A stretch of DNA of 43,680 bases from an uncultured Thermomicrobiales bacterium (GTDB lineage: Bacteria; Chloroflexota; Chloroflexia; Thermomicrobiales; UBA6265). The stretch spans positions 1 through 43,680 of the forward strand of contig CADCWL010000023.1 in the NCBI GenBank assembly GCA_902806405.1, written 5' to 3'. The notes beneath the pieces were generated by a model, which did not search any database, had not been told where the DNA came from, and saw only the letters and a program-made list of their open reading frames with translations. Below are positions 10,216 to 19,864 of the stretch, in pieces; within the stretch, counting starts at the first letter, position 1, and each line of letters starts with the position of its first letter. A program made the position numbers and the translations under genes.

Positions 10216-10371
10216 CCACGGACACCATAGCGCCTGCCACCCCCGGTGGGAAGCGTCGCATGGGATTGTAGGACGGGGCCGGGACCGGGCGTCGACGCCT
10301 CCCTGGCGGGCGGCGGGGGTGCCGCGTCCCGGGGACGCCGCCCGTCCCGCGGCGGGCAAAAGGATCGCGCC

Positions 10372-11535
10372 ATGACCGGGTCTTCCGGCGTCGCCCTCTC
10401 CGGCATCACCTGGGACCACAGCCGCGGCCTCCTGCCGCTCCTCGCCACCGCCCAGCGCTTCGCGGAGCTGCACCCCGGGGTCGAGATCGCCTGGCAGAAG
10501 CGCTCCTTGCAAGCGTTCGCCGACGCGCCGATCGCGGAGCTGGCCGAGCGCTTCGATCTCCTGATCGTCGACCACCCCTTCGTCGGCCACGCGGCGGCGC
10601 ACCCAACGCTCCTCCCGCTCGACGACCTGCTCCCCGCCCCCTTCCTCGCCGATCAGGCCGCCCACGGCGTCGGCGCCTCCCACGCCTCCTACGTCGCCGG
10701 CGGCCACCAGTGGGCGCTGGCGGTCGACGCCGCGACGCCGGTCAGCGCCCACCGGCCGGACCTGCTCGACCGCCTCGAGGTCGAACTCCCGCGCACCTGG
10801 GACGACCTGGTCGCCCTGGCCCGGCGCGGGCTCGTCGCCCTGCCCGCGATCCCGGTCGACGCCCTGATGCACCTCTACATGCTCTGCCTGGCGCTCGGCG
10901 CCGAGCCGGGCGCCGCCGCCGACGGTCTCGTCGACCCCGAGGTCGGCGCGACCGCCCTGGAACTGCTCCGCGAGTTGGTCGCCGCGGCCGGGCCGGAGAA
11001 CCTGGAGCGAAACCCGATCCGCGTCTACGAGGCGATGGTCGGCGGCGACGAGCTCGTCTACTGCCCCTTCGCCTACGGCTACGCCAACTACGCCCGTCCC
11101 ACCTACGCCCGCGCCCCGCTCCGCTTCGGCGGCCTCGTCGATTTCGACGGGCGGCGCCTCCGCTCCACCCTCGGCGGCACCGGCCTCGCAATCTCCCGGC
11201 GCTGCCGCGGCGACGCGCTCGACATCGCCCTGGAGTACGCGGCCTTCGTCGCCTCCGCCGACTGCCAGCGGGGGATGTACGCCGAGAGCGGGGGACAGCC
11301 CGGTCACCGCGCCGCCTGGCTCGATCCCGAGGTGAACCGCGCGACCGGCGATTTCTACCGGCGGACGCTGCCGACCCTCGACGAGGCGTTTCTGCGGCCC
11401 CGCTTCGCCGGCTACGTCCCCTTCCAGGACGCGGCCGGGCAGGTCGTCCACGCCTTCCTCCGCGAGGGGAGCGATCCTGCCCCCGCCGTCTCCGCCCTCA
11501 ACCGCCGCTACCGGGAGGCCCTCGCCGATGCTTGA
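10372..11535 (+). CDS. Solute-binding-protein-fold protein lacking a signal peptide
   Basis: [72 protein letters not shown]...; SBP family 1-like fold without N-terminal hydrophobic or Tat leader; ATG 10372. Confidence 0.8.
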   Translation: MTGSSGVALSGITWDHSRGLLPLLATAQRFAELHPGVEIAWQKRSLQAFADAPIAELAERFDLLIVDHPFVGHAAAHPTLLPLDDLLPAPFLADQAAHGVGASHASYVAGGHQWALAVDAATPVSAHRPDLLDRLEVELPRTWDDLVALARRGLVALPAIPVDALMHLYMLCLALGAEPGAAADGLVDPEVGATALELLRELVAAAGPENLERNPIRVYEAMVGGDELVYCPFAYGYANYARPTYARAPLRFGGLVDFDGRRLRSTLGGTGLAISRRCRGDALDIALEYAAFVASADCQRGMYAESGGQPGHRAAWLDPEVNRATGDFYRRTLPTLDEAFLRPRFAGYVPFQDAAGQVVHAFLREGSDPAPAVSALNRRYREALADA

Positions 11536-12742
11536 CACGCTCGCGACCGCTCCCCCGGCGAGCGGGGCGACCGACCGGCCGCCCGCCCTCCCCGCCACGG
11601 AGCGCCCCTTGGCCGGCCTGACCGTGCTCGACTTCAGCCAGTTCCTGGCCGGTCCCTCCTGCGCGCTGCGCCTCGCCGACCTCGGCGCCCGCGTGATCAA
11701 GGTCGAGCGGCCCGAGACGGGCGACCTCTGCCGCCGGCTCTACATCTCGAACCTCGCGCTCGACGGCGACAGCACCCTCTTCCACGCGATCAACCGCAAC
11801 AAGGAGAGCGTCGCCGCCGACCTGAAGGACCCGGCGCACCTGGCGTGGGTGCGGCGCCTGGTGGCGCGCGCCGACGTCCTGATCCAAAACTTTCGGCCCG
11901 GCGTCATCGAGCGCCTCGGGCTCGGCTACGAAGCGGCGCGCGAGCTCAACCCCCGCCTCGTCTACGGCACCGTCACCGGCTATGGCGCGGTCGGCCCCTG
12001 GCGCGACAAGCCGGGCCAGGATCTCCTCGCCCAAGCCCTCTCCGGCGTCACCTGGCTCAACGGCGACGCCGACCAGGGGCCGGTCCCGGTCGGGCTCTCG
12101 ATCGCCGACACCCTCGCCGGGGCGCATCTCGCCCAGGGGATCCTCGCCTGCCTCGTCCGCCGTGGCGTCACCGGCCGCGGCGGCCTGGTCGAGGTCAGCC
12201 TCCTCGAGTCGATCCTCGACTTCCAGTTCGAGGCGCTAACGACCTTCCTCAACGACGGCGGCAAGCTCCCCGAGCGGAGCCGCCTCCGCAACGCCAACGC
12301 CTACCTCGCCGCCCCGTACGGCATCTACGAAACGGCCGACGGCTTCCTCGCCCTCGCGATGACGCCGATCCCCCGCCTCGGCGAGCTCCTCGGCTGCCCT
12401 CCCCTCCTCGCCTACGCCGAGCCGGAGCGCTGGTTCACCGAGCGCGACGCGATCAAGGGCCTCCTCGCCGCCCACCTCCGGGGGCGGCCGACCGCCGACT
12501 GGCTCGCGATCCTGGAGCCGGCCGACGTCTGGTGCGCGAATGTCTTCGACTGGCCGACGCTGACCGCCCACGACGGCTTCGCGGTGCTGGCGATGACGCA
12601 GGAGGTGGCACGCGCCAACGGCGCCTCGCTGCGGACGACCCGCTGCCCGATCCGGGTCGACGGCGCCATCCTGCCGGCCCGCCGCGGCGCGCCCCGGATC
12701 GGCGAGGACACCGAGGCGATCCGGCGGGAGCTCGAATCCTAG
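11528..12742 (+). CDS. CaiB/BaiF class III CoA-transferase
   Basis: [43 protein letters not shown]...[13 protein letters not shown]...[19 protein letters not shown]...[11 protein letters not shown]; start overlaps upstream stop by 8 nt. Confidence 0.95.
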   Translation: MLDTLATAPPASGATDRPPALPATERPLAGLTVLDFSQFLAGPSCALRLADLGARVIKVERPETGDLCRRLYISNLALDGDSTLFHAINRNKESVAADLKDPAHLAWVRRLVARADVLIQNFRPGVIERLGLGYEAARELNPRLVYGTVTGYGAVGPWRDKPGQDLLAQALSGVTWLNGDADQGPVPVGLSIADTLAGAHLAQGILACLVRRGVTGRGGLVEVSLLESILDFQFEALTTFLNDGGKLPERSRLRNANAYLAAPYGIYETADGFLALAMTPIPRLGELLGCPPLLAYAEPERWFTERDAIKGLLAAHLRGRPTADWLAILEPADVWCANVFDWPTLTAHDGFAVLAMTQEVARANGASLRTTRCPIRVDGAILPARRGAPRIGEDTEAIRRELES

Positions 12743-12781
12743 GACGGACGCGGCCCGGCCCGCGGTGAAGGAGGGTCGACG

Positions 12782-14035
12782 ATGACCGACACCCTACGCA
12801 TCGCCATCCGCAAGTTCGATCCGTTCGAGGCGGCGATCCGACGGCAGTTCGACAGCTTCCGCGCCGAGACCGGCTGCGCCCTCCGGCTCGAGACCGAGTC
12901 GCTCGACCTCGTCCCCCTCCACCAAACGCTCTTCGCCGACGGCGGGCTGCGGGACGGCGCCTGGGACGTCGCCTTCGTCGTCACCGACTGGCTGGCGGAG
13001 GCGGTCGAGGGGGGCGCCCTGCTCGACCTCGCGTCGCGGCTCGTCGCCGACCCGATCCCCGGCGACCCCGACCCCTGGCCGCCGGCACTGACCCGCGCCC
13101 AGCGCTTCGGCGAGGCGGTCTACGGCGTCCCCTACCACGACGGCCCGGAGTGCCTCGTCTACCGCCGCGACCTCTTCGCCGACGAGGGGGAACGGGCGGC
13201 GTTCGCCGCCCGCCACGGCCGCCCGCTGACGGTGCCGACGACCTGGGACGCCTTCGCCGAGGTCGCCCGCTTCTTCACCCGGCCGGCCGAGGGGCGCTTC
13301 GGCGCGCTCTTCGCCGCCTACCCGGACGGCCACAATAGCGTCTACGACTTCTGCCTCCAGCTCTGGAGCCGCGGCGGCGAGCTCGTCGACGCGGCCGGCG
13401 CGCCGACCCTCGACACCCCCGCCGCCGTCGCCGCCCTCGACGGCTACCGCGCGCTGGTCACGGACCGCTCCCTCACCCCACCGGGCCAGGAGGCGATCGA
13501 CTCGGTCGCGAGCGGCGAGCGCTTCGCCGCCGGCTCGATCGCAATGATGGTCAACTGGTTCGGCTTCGCCGCCGCCTGCGAGCAGCCCGGCTCCCCGACC
13601 AAGGGGAAGGTCGACGTCGCCCCGCCGCCGGCCGGCGCCGACGGCCGTCCCGCCTCGCTCAACGTCTACTGGCTCCTCGCCGTCGGCGCCGGCAGCCGCC
13701 TCCCGGACGCCGCCTACGCCTTCCTCCGCCACGTCTGCTCGCCGGCGATGGACAAGGTGACGATGCTCGCCGGTGGGATCGGCTGCCGCCGCTCGACCTG
13801 GGACGACCCGGAGGTCAACGCCGCGATCCCCTTCGCCCACCGTCTGAGCGAGCTGCACGCCCACGCCCGCGAGCTGCCACGCGCGGCGGCGCTGCCGGCG
13901 CTCGTCCGCGTCGTCGACCGGGCGGTCCAGCGCGCCCTCGCCGGCGACGAGCCAAGCGCCACGATCCTGAGCGACGCCCAGGCGGAGGCGGCCCCGATCC
14001 GCCTGGTCGACCCGGCGGCGAGGGGGGTGGGATGA
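12782..14035 (+). CDS. Second solute-binding-protein-fold protein lacking a signal peptide
   Basis: MTDTLRIAIRKFDPFEAAIRRQFDSFRAETGCALRLETESLDLVPLHQTLFADGG...GEAVYGVPYHDGPECLVYRRDLF...TTWDAFAEVARFF; SBP family 1 motifs, no leader peptide. Confidence 0.82.
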   Translation: MTDTLRIAIRKFDPFEAAIRRQFDSFRAETGCALRLETESLDLVPLHQTLFADGGLRDGAWDVAFVVTDWLAEAVEGGALLDLASRLVADPIPGDPDPWPPALTRAQRFGEAVYGVPYHDGPECLVYRRDLFADEGERAAFAARHGRPLTVPTTWDAFAEVARFFTRPAEGRFGALFAAYPDGHNSVYDFCLQLWSRGGELVDAAGAPTLDTPAAVAALDGYRALVTDRSLTPPGQEAIDSVASGERFAAGSIAMMVNWFGFAAACEQPGSPTKGKVDVAPPPAGADGRPASLNVYWLLAVGAGSRLPDAAYAFLRHVCSPAMDKVTMLAGGIGCRRSTWDDPEVNAAIPFAHRLSELHAHARELPRAAALPALVRVVDRAVQRALAGDEPSATILSDAQAEAAPIRLVDPAARGVG

Positions 14036-15132
14036 ACCTCGCCGGCTACGCGGTCGACGACCGGATCCCGCCGCCGCAGAAGGCCGACTACGGGATCGGC
14101 CTCGTCGGCTGCGGCGGGATCGTCAACGCCGCCCACCTCCTGGCCTACCGGGCGGGCGGGCTGCGCGTCGTCGCCTGCTTCGACCGGGACCGGGAGGCGG
14201 CGGCGCGGACGGCGCGGGAGCACGGCATCCCGCGGGTCGCCGTCTCCCTCGACGACCTGCTCGCCGACCCGGCGGTCGCGATCGTCGACCTCGCGATCAC
14301 CCCCGCCGACCAGCCGGCCGTCGCCGCCCAGGCGATCGCCGCCGGCAAGCACCTCCTCTGCCAGAAGCCGCTCGCGCTCGACTACGCCGCCGCCGCCCGC
14401 CTCGTGGCGCAAGCGCGGGCGGCCGGGGTGAAGCTGGCGGTCAACCAGCAGATGCGCTGGGATGCCGGCATCGCCGTCGCCCGCCAACTCGTCGCCCAGG
14501 GGGCGCTCGGGGCGCTGGCCGACGTTCGGATCGAGGTCAGCGTGCGGACGCCGTGGCACCTCTGGCCCTGGATCGCCCGATCCCCCCGGATCGAGGTCCT
14601 CTACCACTCGATCCACTACCTCGACGCCCTCCGCTTCCTCCTCGGTGAGCCGGAGCGGGTCACCGCCGTCCACGGCCGCGCCCCCGACCAGCCGGAGACC
14701 GGGGAGACCAAGACCGTCACCGTACTCGAGTACGCCGGCGCGCTCCAGGCGATCGTCGACGTCAACCACCACGACTGGAGCGACGACGCCCACGCCCGCT
14801 TCCGCCTCCTCGGCGACGCCGGGATCGTCCGCGGCACGATCGGGCTGCTCGACGACTACCCGCACGGCCGCGTCGACACCCTCGAATATCAACCGAACGC
14901 CGAGCCGCGGCGCTGGCACCAGGCGGCCCTGACCACCCGCTGGATCCCGGACGCCTTTCTCGGTCCGATGGCCTCGCTGATGGCGGCGATCGAGACCGAC
15001 GGCGAGCCGGCGACCGGCGGCGCCGACAACCTCGGCACCCTCCGCCTCGTCCACGCCGCCTACCGCTCGGCAGCCGAGCGCCAGAGCGTCGACCCGGCCG
15101 AGATCGCGGCCGACGCCCCCGCAACACGCTGA
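14032..15132 (+). CDS. Gfo/Idh/MocA family oxidoreductase
   Basis: IGLVGCGGIVNAAHLLAYRAGGLRVVACFDRDREAAARTAREHGI...GKHLLCQKPLALDYAAAARLV; ATGA overlap with preceding stop. Confidence 0.93.
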   Translation: MNLAGYAVDDRIPPPQKADYGIGLVGCGGIVNAAHLLAYRAGGLRVVACFDRDREAAARTAREHGIPRVAVSLDDLLADPAVAIVDLAITPADQPAVAAQAIAAGKHLLCQKPLALDYAAAARLVAQARAAGVKLAVNQQMRWDAGIAVARQLVAQGALGALADVRIEVSVRTPWHLWPWIARSPRIEVLYHSIHYLDALRFLLGEPERVTAVHGRAPDQPETGETKTVTVLEYAGALQAIVDVNHHDWSDDAHARFRLLGDAGIVRGTIGLLDDYPHGRVDTLEYQPNAEPRRWHQAALTTRWIPDAFLGPMASLMAAIETDGEPATGGADNLGTLRLVHAAYRSAAERQSVDPAEIAADAPATR

Positions 15133-15144
15133 CGGAGCCGACCG

Positions 15145-17565
15145 ATGCCCCGCTCCCGCCTCGATCCCCTCGAACGCGCCGGCCGCCACCCGATCGAGCG
15201 GGACGGCCCCGCTGTCCGCTTCTTCGAGGGGGCGCTCCTCGGCAACGGCGGCCTCGGCGCCGTCGTCATGCTCCGCCCCGACGCCCTCGTCGTCGCCCTC
15301 GGCCACAACGCCGTCTGGGACATCCGGGTCCAGGAGCTGGCGATGGCGGAGATCGGCACCTTCGCCGAGGTCTTCGCCCGCGTCGCCGCGCTCCCCGCCG
15401 ACCTGCCGACGCTCGAGGACGACCCCTGGTACGCCGACTACTGCCGGCGGATGGCGGCGCCCTACCGCGCCCCCTACCCCCGCCCCTTCCCCTGCGGCGC
15501 GCTGATCCTCGGCTTCGACCGGCGGCGGACCGAGGCGCTCGGCTACCGCCTCGACCTTGCCACCGGCCGCTGCGACATTCGACTCCGCCACGACGGCGCC
15601 CCCCTCACCGTCGAGCTCTTCGTCGAGGTTGGCGCCGACCGCCTCTGGCTCCGCGCGCTCGACGCCGCCGGACAGCGGACCGCCGCCCCGTTCGACCGGG
15701 TCCGGCTCCTGCCCGACCCGAAGCGCCCGGCCGACCTCCCCGCCCCGACCCTCCCCGCCCCGCCATCCGACGGCCTGGCCTTCCGCCAGACGCTGCCGAA
15801 GGCGGAGCCGCGGGACGGCGCCCCCAGTCCGCCCGACCCGGCCGACCGCGCCTTCCGCGTCGACGTCCGCCTCGCGGCCGACCTCCGACCGGGCGAGCGG
15901 CCCGGCTGGACCGGCCGCCCCGCCCCGACCGGCGAGCTGGAGCGCGCGGTCGCGCCGACCGGCCCGTTCGTCGCCTGCCTCGGCCTCGCCCACGGCCCCG
16001 ACGCCGAACTCCCCGACGCCGCCGGTGTGCTGCCACGGCCTTCCTCCGACGCCTACGGGGCGGCCGAGGACCGGAGCCGTCGCGCCTGGGCGGAATACTG
16101 GGCGCGCTCCGGCGTCGCCCTCGCCGACGACGAGCTGGAGCGGGTCTGGTACCGCAACCTCTACTTCCTCAACTGCGCCGTCGCCCCCGGCGTCACCTGC
16201 CCCGGCCTCTGGGCCAGCTGGAGCCTGGGCGAGATCGGCACCGCCTGGCACGGCGACTACCACATGAACTACAACACCCAGCAGCCCTTCTGGGTCACCT
16301 TCGCCACCAACCACGTCGACAAGCACCTACCTTATGTCGATCTGGTCGACCACCTCCTGCCGCTCGCCGAGCGCTGGGCGAAGGAGTACTACGGCCTCGG
16401 CGGCGCCTGCTTCCCCCACTCCGCCTACCCGACCCAGATGACCGTCCCCCCCTACCCGGTCCCGACCTGGGGCTGGGAAATCTGCGAGACCCCCTGGACG
16501 GTCCAGAGCCTCTGGTGGCACTACGCCTACACGCGCGACGAGGCGTTCCTCCGCGACCGCGCCCTCGGACCCCTCCGCGCCGCCGTCCGCTTCCTCGCCG
16601 ACTACCTGCAACGCCCGGAGGCGAGCGGCCCCCAATGGGGCGACGACCGCGTCCACCTCTTCCCGTCGATCGTCCCCGAGCTCTACGGCCTGACGCCGGG
16701 GCTGCGCCTCAACCACGACTGCCTGATCGACCTGACGCTGACCCGCTTCGTCTTCGCCGCCTACCTCCGAACCTGCGCGATCCTCGGGATCGAGGCCACG
16801 GAGGGGGAGCTGCCGGCGACGGTGCGCGGGCTGGCGGAGCGCCTGCCCCCGTACGCCACCGCCGCGTCGCGCCACGGCCCGGTCTTCGTCGCCGTGCCGG
16901 GCGAGGACCCCGACGTCGTCCACAACGTGCCCGTCCCGCTGATGACCGTCTTCCCCGGCGAGGAGCACGGGCTCGGCAGCGACCCGGAGACGTACGCCCT
17001 CGCCGCCAACACCCTCCGCAACGTCCAGGTCGAGGGGGGGAACGACCTCGTCTTCCTCAACCTCCAGGCGGCACGCCTCGGCCTGCTCGACCTGGATCGC
17101 TTCAAGCGCCAGATCGCCTACTGCCTCCTCCCGAACGGCACCTGCACCGACATGGTGCTCCAGGTCCACGGCCGCTACCGGGACGAGCTGCCGTTCGACT
17201 TCATGGCGCCGATGGGGATTTGGCTCGAGAACTTCGCGCTCCCCCTCGTCGTCGCCGAGTGCCTCCTCCAGAGCCACGACGGCACCCTCCGCCTCTTCCC
17301 CAACTGGCCGCGTGACCAAGCGGCCGAGTTCCGCACCCTGCGCGCCGTCGGTGCCTTCCTCGTCAGCGCCGCCCAGGCGGACGGGGCGGTCGCATGGGTC
17401 GAGGTCGAGAGCGAGGCCGGCGGCCCGCTCCGCCTGCGCAACCCCTGGCCCGGCCCCGTCCGCTGCCTGCGCGGCGGCGCCGAGGAGGAGCTGGACGGCG
17501 AGGAGTTCGACGTGCCGACGGCGCCGGGGGAGACGCTCGTCTTCGTCCCCTTCGCCAGCGGTTAG
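15145..17565 (+). CDS. Glycoside hydrolase, GH95-like (putative alpha-1,2-L-fucosidase or related (alpha/alpha)6 enzyme)
   Basis: 806 aa; EGALLGNGGLGAVVMLRPDALVVALGHNAVWDIR near N-terminus; barrel region GTAWHGDYHMNYNTQQPFWVTFATNHVDKHLPYVDLVDHLLP; C-terminal RLFPNWPRDQAAEFRTLRAVGAFLVSA as in GH95 proteins. Confidence 0.78.
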   Translation: MPRSRLDPLERAGRHPIERDGPAVRFFEGALLGNGGLGAVVMLRPDALVVALGHNAVWDIRVQELAMAEIGTFAEVFARVAALPADLPTLEDDPWYADYCRRMAAPYRAPYPRPFPCGALILGFDRRRTEALGYRLDLATGRCDIRLRHDGAPLTVELFVEVGADRLWLRALDAAGQRTAAPFDRVRLLPDPKRPADLPAPTLPAPPSDGLAFRQTLPKAEPRDGAPSPPDPADRAFRVDVRLAADLRPGERPGWTGRPAPTGELERAVAPTGPFVACLGLAHGPDAELPDAAGVLPRPSSDAYGAAEDRSRRAWAEYWARSGVALADDELERVWYRNLYFLNCAVAPGVTCPGLWASWSLGEIGTAWHGDYHMNYNTQQPFWVTFATNHVDKHLPYVDLVDHLLPLAERWAKEYYGLGGACFPHSAYPTQMTVPPYPVPTWGWEICETPWTVQSLWWHYAYTRDEAFLRDRALGPLRAAVRFLADYLQRPEASGPQWGDDRVHLFPSIVPELYGLTPGLRLNHDCLIDLTLTRFVFAAYLRTCAILGIEATEGELPATVRGLAERLPPYATAASRHGPVFVAVPGEDPDVVHNVPVPLMTVFPGEEHGLGSDPETYALAANTLRNVQVEGGNDLVFLNLQAARLGLLDLDRFKRQIAYCLLPNGTCTDMVLQVHGRYRDELPFDFMAPMGIWLENFALPLVVAECLLQSHDGTLRLFPNWPRDQAAEFRTLRAVGAFLVSAAQADGAVAWVEVESEAGGPLRLRNPWPGPVRCLRGGAEEELDGEEFDVPTAPGETLVFVPFASG

Positions 17566-17576
17566 GGCCTACCGAT

Positions 17577-17605
17577 CGTCATTTCGGGCTTGCCGAGGAA
17601 TGACG
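17577..17605. repeat. Small intergenic inverted repeat (CGTCATT...AATGACG)
   Basis: CGTCATTTCGGGCTTGCCGAGGAATGACG between GH95-like and GHL6-like genes; 7-bp perfect outer arms. Confidence 0.5.
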
Positions 17606-17658
17606 GTTCGCGAACAGGAGCTGGCGCCCACGCCGGGCGCCGAAAGGAGCGGTTCCCC

Positions 17659-19773
17659 GTGAGCACGAGCGCCGAGCGCCCCCCCTGGATCGACGACCGC
17701 CTCCGCCACCTGCCGCGCCGGCCGTGGCGCAAGATCCATCTCGACTTCCACAACAGCCAGCACATCCCGGAGATCGGCGCCGGCTTCGACGCCGAGGAGT
17801 TCGGCGACCGCCTCCAAGCCGCCCACGTCGACTCGATCGTCCTCTTCGCCAAGGACATGCACGGCTACTTCTACTACCCGAGCGCGTTCGGCCCGGTCCA
17901 CCGCGGCCTCGGGTTCGACCTGCTCGGTGCCCAGGTCGCCGCCTGCCGCGAGCGCGGCATCGCCGTCTACGCCTACTACTGCACCACCTGGGACAACCAC
18001 CTGGCCGAGCGCCACCCGGAGTGGCTGGTCTGGAAGCGCGACCGCACCACCTACCTCCCGACGTTCGACGAGACGCCGGGCTGGACGGCGCTCTGCCTCT
18101 CGAACGACGACTTTGTCGACCTGGTCCTCGACCACTCGCGCGAGATCCTGGAGCGCTACGAGCTGGACGGCATCTGGTACGACATGCCTTTGCCGATCGG
18201 CGGCGAGTGCTTCTGCCGGAACTGCCTCGCCGCGCTCCGCGGCGCCGGCCAAGACCCGTTCTCGGTCCCGGTCCAGCGCCGCCACAAGCAGGAGCTCCTC
18301 CTTGGGTTCCTCCGGCGCGCCCACGCCCTCGCCCAGGAGATCCGCCCCGGCTGCCAGGTCGACCACAACAACCAGACCCGGCTCGGCTTGGGCGAGCGTG
18401 CCCCCTTCATGGACAACATCGACATCGAGGCGCTGCCGACCGCCTTCTGGGGCTACTTCTACTTCCCGACGACCGTCCGCTACGCCCGCACCTTCGGCCG
18501 CAGCGTCTACGGCATGAGCGGCCGCTTCCACCGCTCCTGGGCCGACTTCGGCGGCCTCAAGCACCCGAACCAGCTCCGCACCGAGCTGGCCGGCATCGTC
18601 GCCCAGGGCGCCCGCTGCGACCTCGGCGACCAGCCCCCGCCCTCCGGCCGCCTCGACCCGGCGGTCTACGACACGATCGGCGCCTGCTACGCCGAGATCG
18701 CGCGCCTCGAACCCTTCCTGGAGGGCGCCGTCCCCGTCACCGAAGCGGCGATCGTCGTTGGCGGCGACCCACTCGACAACCTCGCCGACGCGCGGGCGAC
18801 GACCGACCCGGTGCCCGCCATTGGCGACGCCACGGGGCGGCGCTGGGCCGACAGCGTCTACGGCCTGACCAAGCTCCTGATGGAGGCGCACGTCCAGTTC
18901 GACATCGTCGAGCCGGACGCCGACCTGACCCGCTACCGGCTTCTGGTATTGGCCGAGAACCTGCCCGTCGACGCGGCGCTCGCCGATCGCCTCCGCTCCT
19001 TCGCGCGCGACGGAGGCGCGATCCTCGCCGGCGCCGACGCCCTCCGGCTCCAGGGCGGCGACGCGATCTGGGCCGACGAGCTGGGGCTCGCCTACCGCGG
19101 CGAGTCCCCCTTCGCCCCCGCCTACCTGAAGTTCGCCCCGGACGCCGCGGGCCCACTCCTCTTCGCCGACCTGCCCGACTACGAGTACGCCCTCTACGAG
19201 GGCGCCGCCCGCTGGTCGGCCTCCGACCCGACCGTCGTCCTCGCCCACCTCGGCGAACCCCTCTTCCAGCGCGGGCCGGCCCACTACACCAGCCACGCCC
19301 AATCGCCGTTCGACCACCTGACCGACCACGCCGCGATCGCGCTGCGCGGCCGCACGGCGGCGACCGCCTTCCCGATCGGCTCCAGCTACTTCCGCAACGG
19401 CTACTGGATCTACCGGGACGTCTTCCGTCGCCTCCTCCGTGCCGTCCTCCCCCACCCCCTCGTCGAGACCGACGCCCCGCCGAGCACCGAGGTGACGCTG
19501 ACGCACCAGGCTGCGACCGCCGACCGGCCGGAGCGGTGGCTGGTCCACGCCGTCAACTTCTCGCCGAGCCGCCGCGCCCCCGACCACTGCGAGTACCTCG
19601 AGGACCCGATCCCGCTCCGCGACGTCCGCGTCGCCCTCCGCGTCGACGGCCCGATCGGCCGCGCCTCCCTCGCGGCGGACGGCACCGCGCTCCCCCTCCG
19701 CGCCGTCGACGGCGGGTGGGAGGTCACCGTCCCCCGGATCGAGTTCGGCGCCATCGTCGCCTTCGAGCGCTGA
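17659..19773 (+). CDS. Putative glycosyl hydrolase (GHL6-like), paralogue of 1569..3584
   Basis: GTG at 17659 after AAAGGAGC; VSTSAERPPWIDDRLRHLPRRPWRKIHLDFHNSQHIPEIGAGFDAEEFGDRLQAAHVDSIVLFAKDMHGYFYYP... Confidence 0.85.
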   Translation: MSTSAERPPWIDDRLRHLPRRPWRKIHLDFHNSQHIPEIGAGFDAEEFGDRLQAAHVDSIVLFAKDMHGYFYYPSAFGPVHRGLGFDLLGAQVAACRERGIAVYAYYCTTWDNHLAERHPEWLVWKRDRTTYLPTFDETPGWTALCLSNDDFVDLVLDHSREILERYELDGIWYDMPLPIGGECFCRNCLAALRGAGQDPFSVPVQRRHKQELLLGFLRRAHALAQEIRPGCQVDHNNQTRLGLGERAPFMDNIDIEALPTAFWGYFYFPTTVRYARTFGRSVYGMSGRFHRSWADFGGLKHPNQLRTELAGIVAQGARCDLGDQPPPSGRLDPAVYDTIGACYAEIARLEPFLEGAVPVTEAAIVVGGDPLDNLADARATTDPVPAIGDATGRRWADSVYGLTKLLMEAHVQFDIVEPDADLTRYRLLVLAENLPVDAALADRLRSFARDGGAILAGADALRLQGGDAIWADELGLAYRGESPFAPAYLKFAPDAAGPLLFADLPDYEYALYEGAARWSASDPTVVLAHLGEPLFQRGPAHYTSHAQSPFDHLTDHAAIALRGRTAATAFPIGSSYFRNGYWIYRDVFRRLLRAVLPHPLVETDAPPSTEVTLTHQAATADRPERWLVHAVNFSPSRRAPDHCEYLEDPIPLRDVRVALRVDGPIGRASLAADGTALPLRAVDGGWEVTVPRIEFGAIVAFER

Positions 19774-19818
19774 CGTCCGGCCAACCGCCGACTCGGTCAC
19801 GCCGCCGGTGACTCCGTC

Positions 19819-19864
19819 TTGACATTCTTCCCCCTGTCCGAGGAGATTGTCGACGATCCACAAT
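19819..19864 (+). promoter_or_regulatory. Candidate promoter/operator upstream of GntR regulator
   Basis: TTGACA at 19819-19824 and imperfect dyad ATTGT-N9-ACAAT at 19846-19864 just upstream of the GntR ORF. Confidence 0.35.

Noticed and set aside
8869-12742. Complete itaconate-type degradation cluster (CoA-transferase plus MaoC plus lyase)
   Set aside because: CaiB and MaoC are present but no CitE/citramalyl-CoA lyase-like ORF is visible in the window, so the specific pathway cannot be assigned.
13714-16326. 870-aa minus-strand ORF opposite Gfo/Idh and GH95-like genes
   Set aside because: Antisense shadow ORF in high-GC DNA; sense strand has clear motifs.
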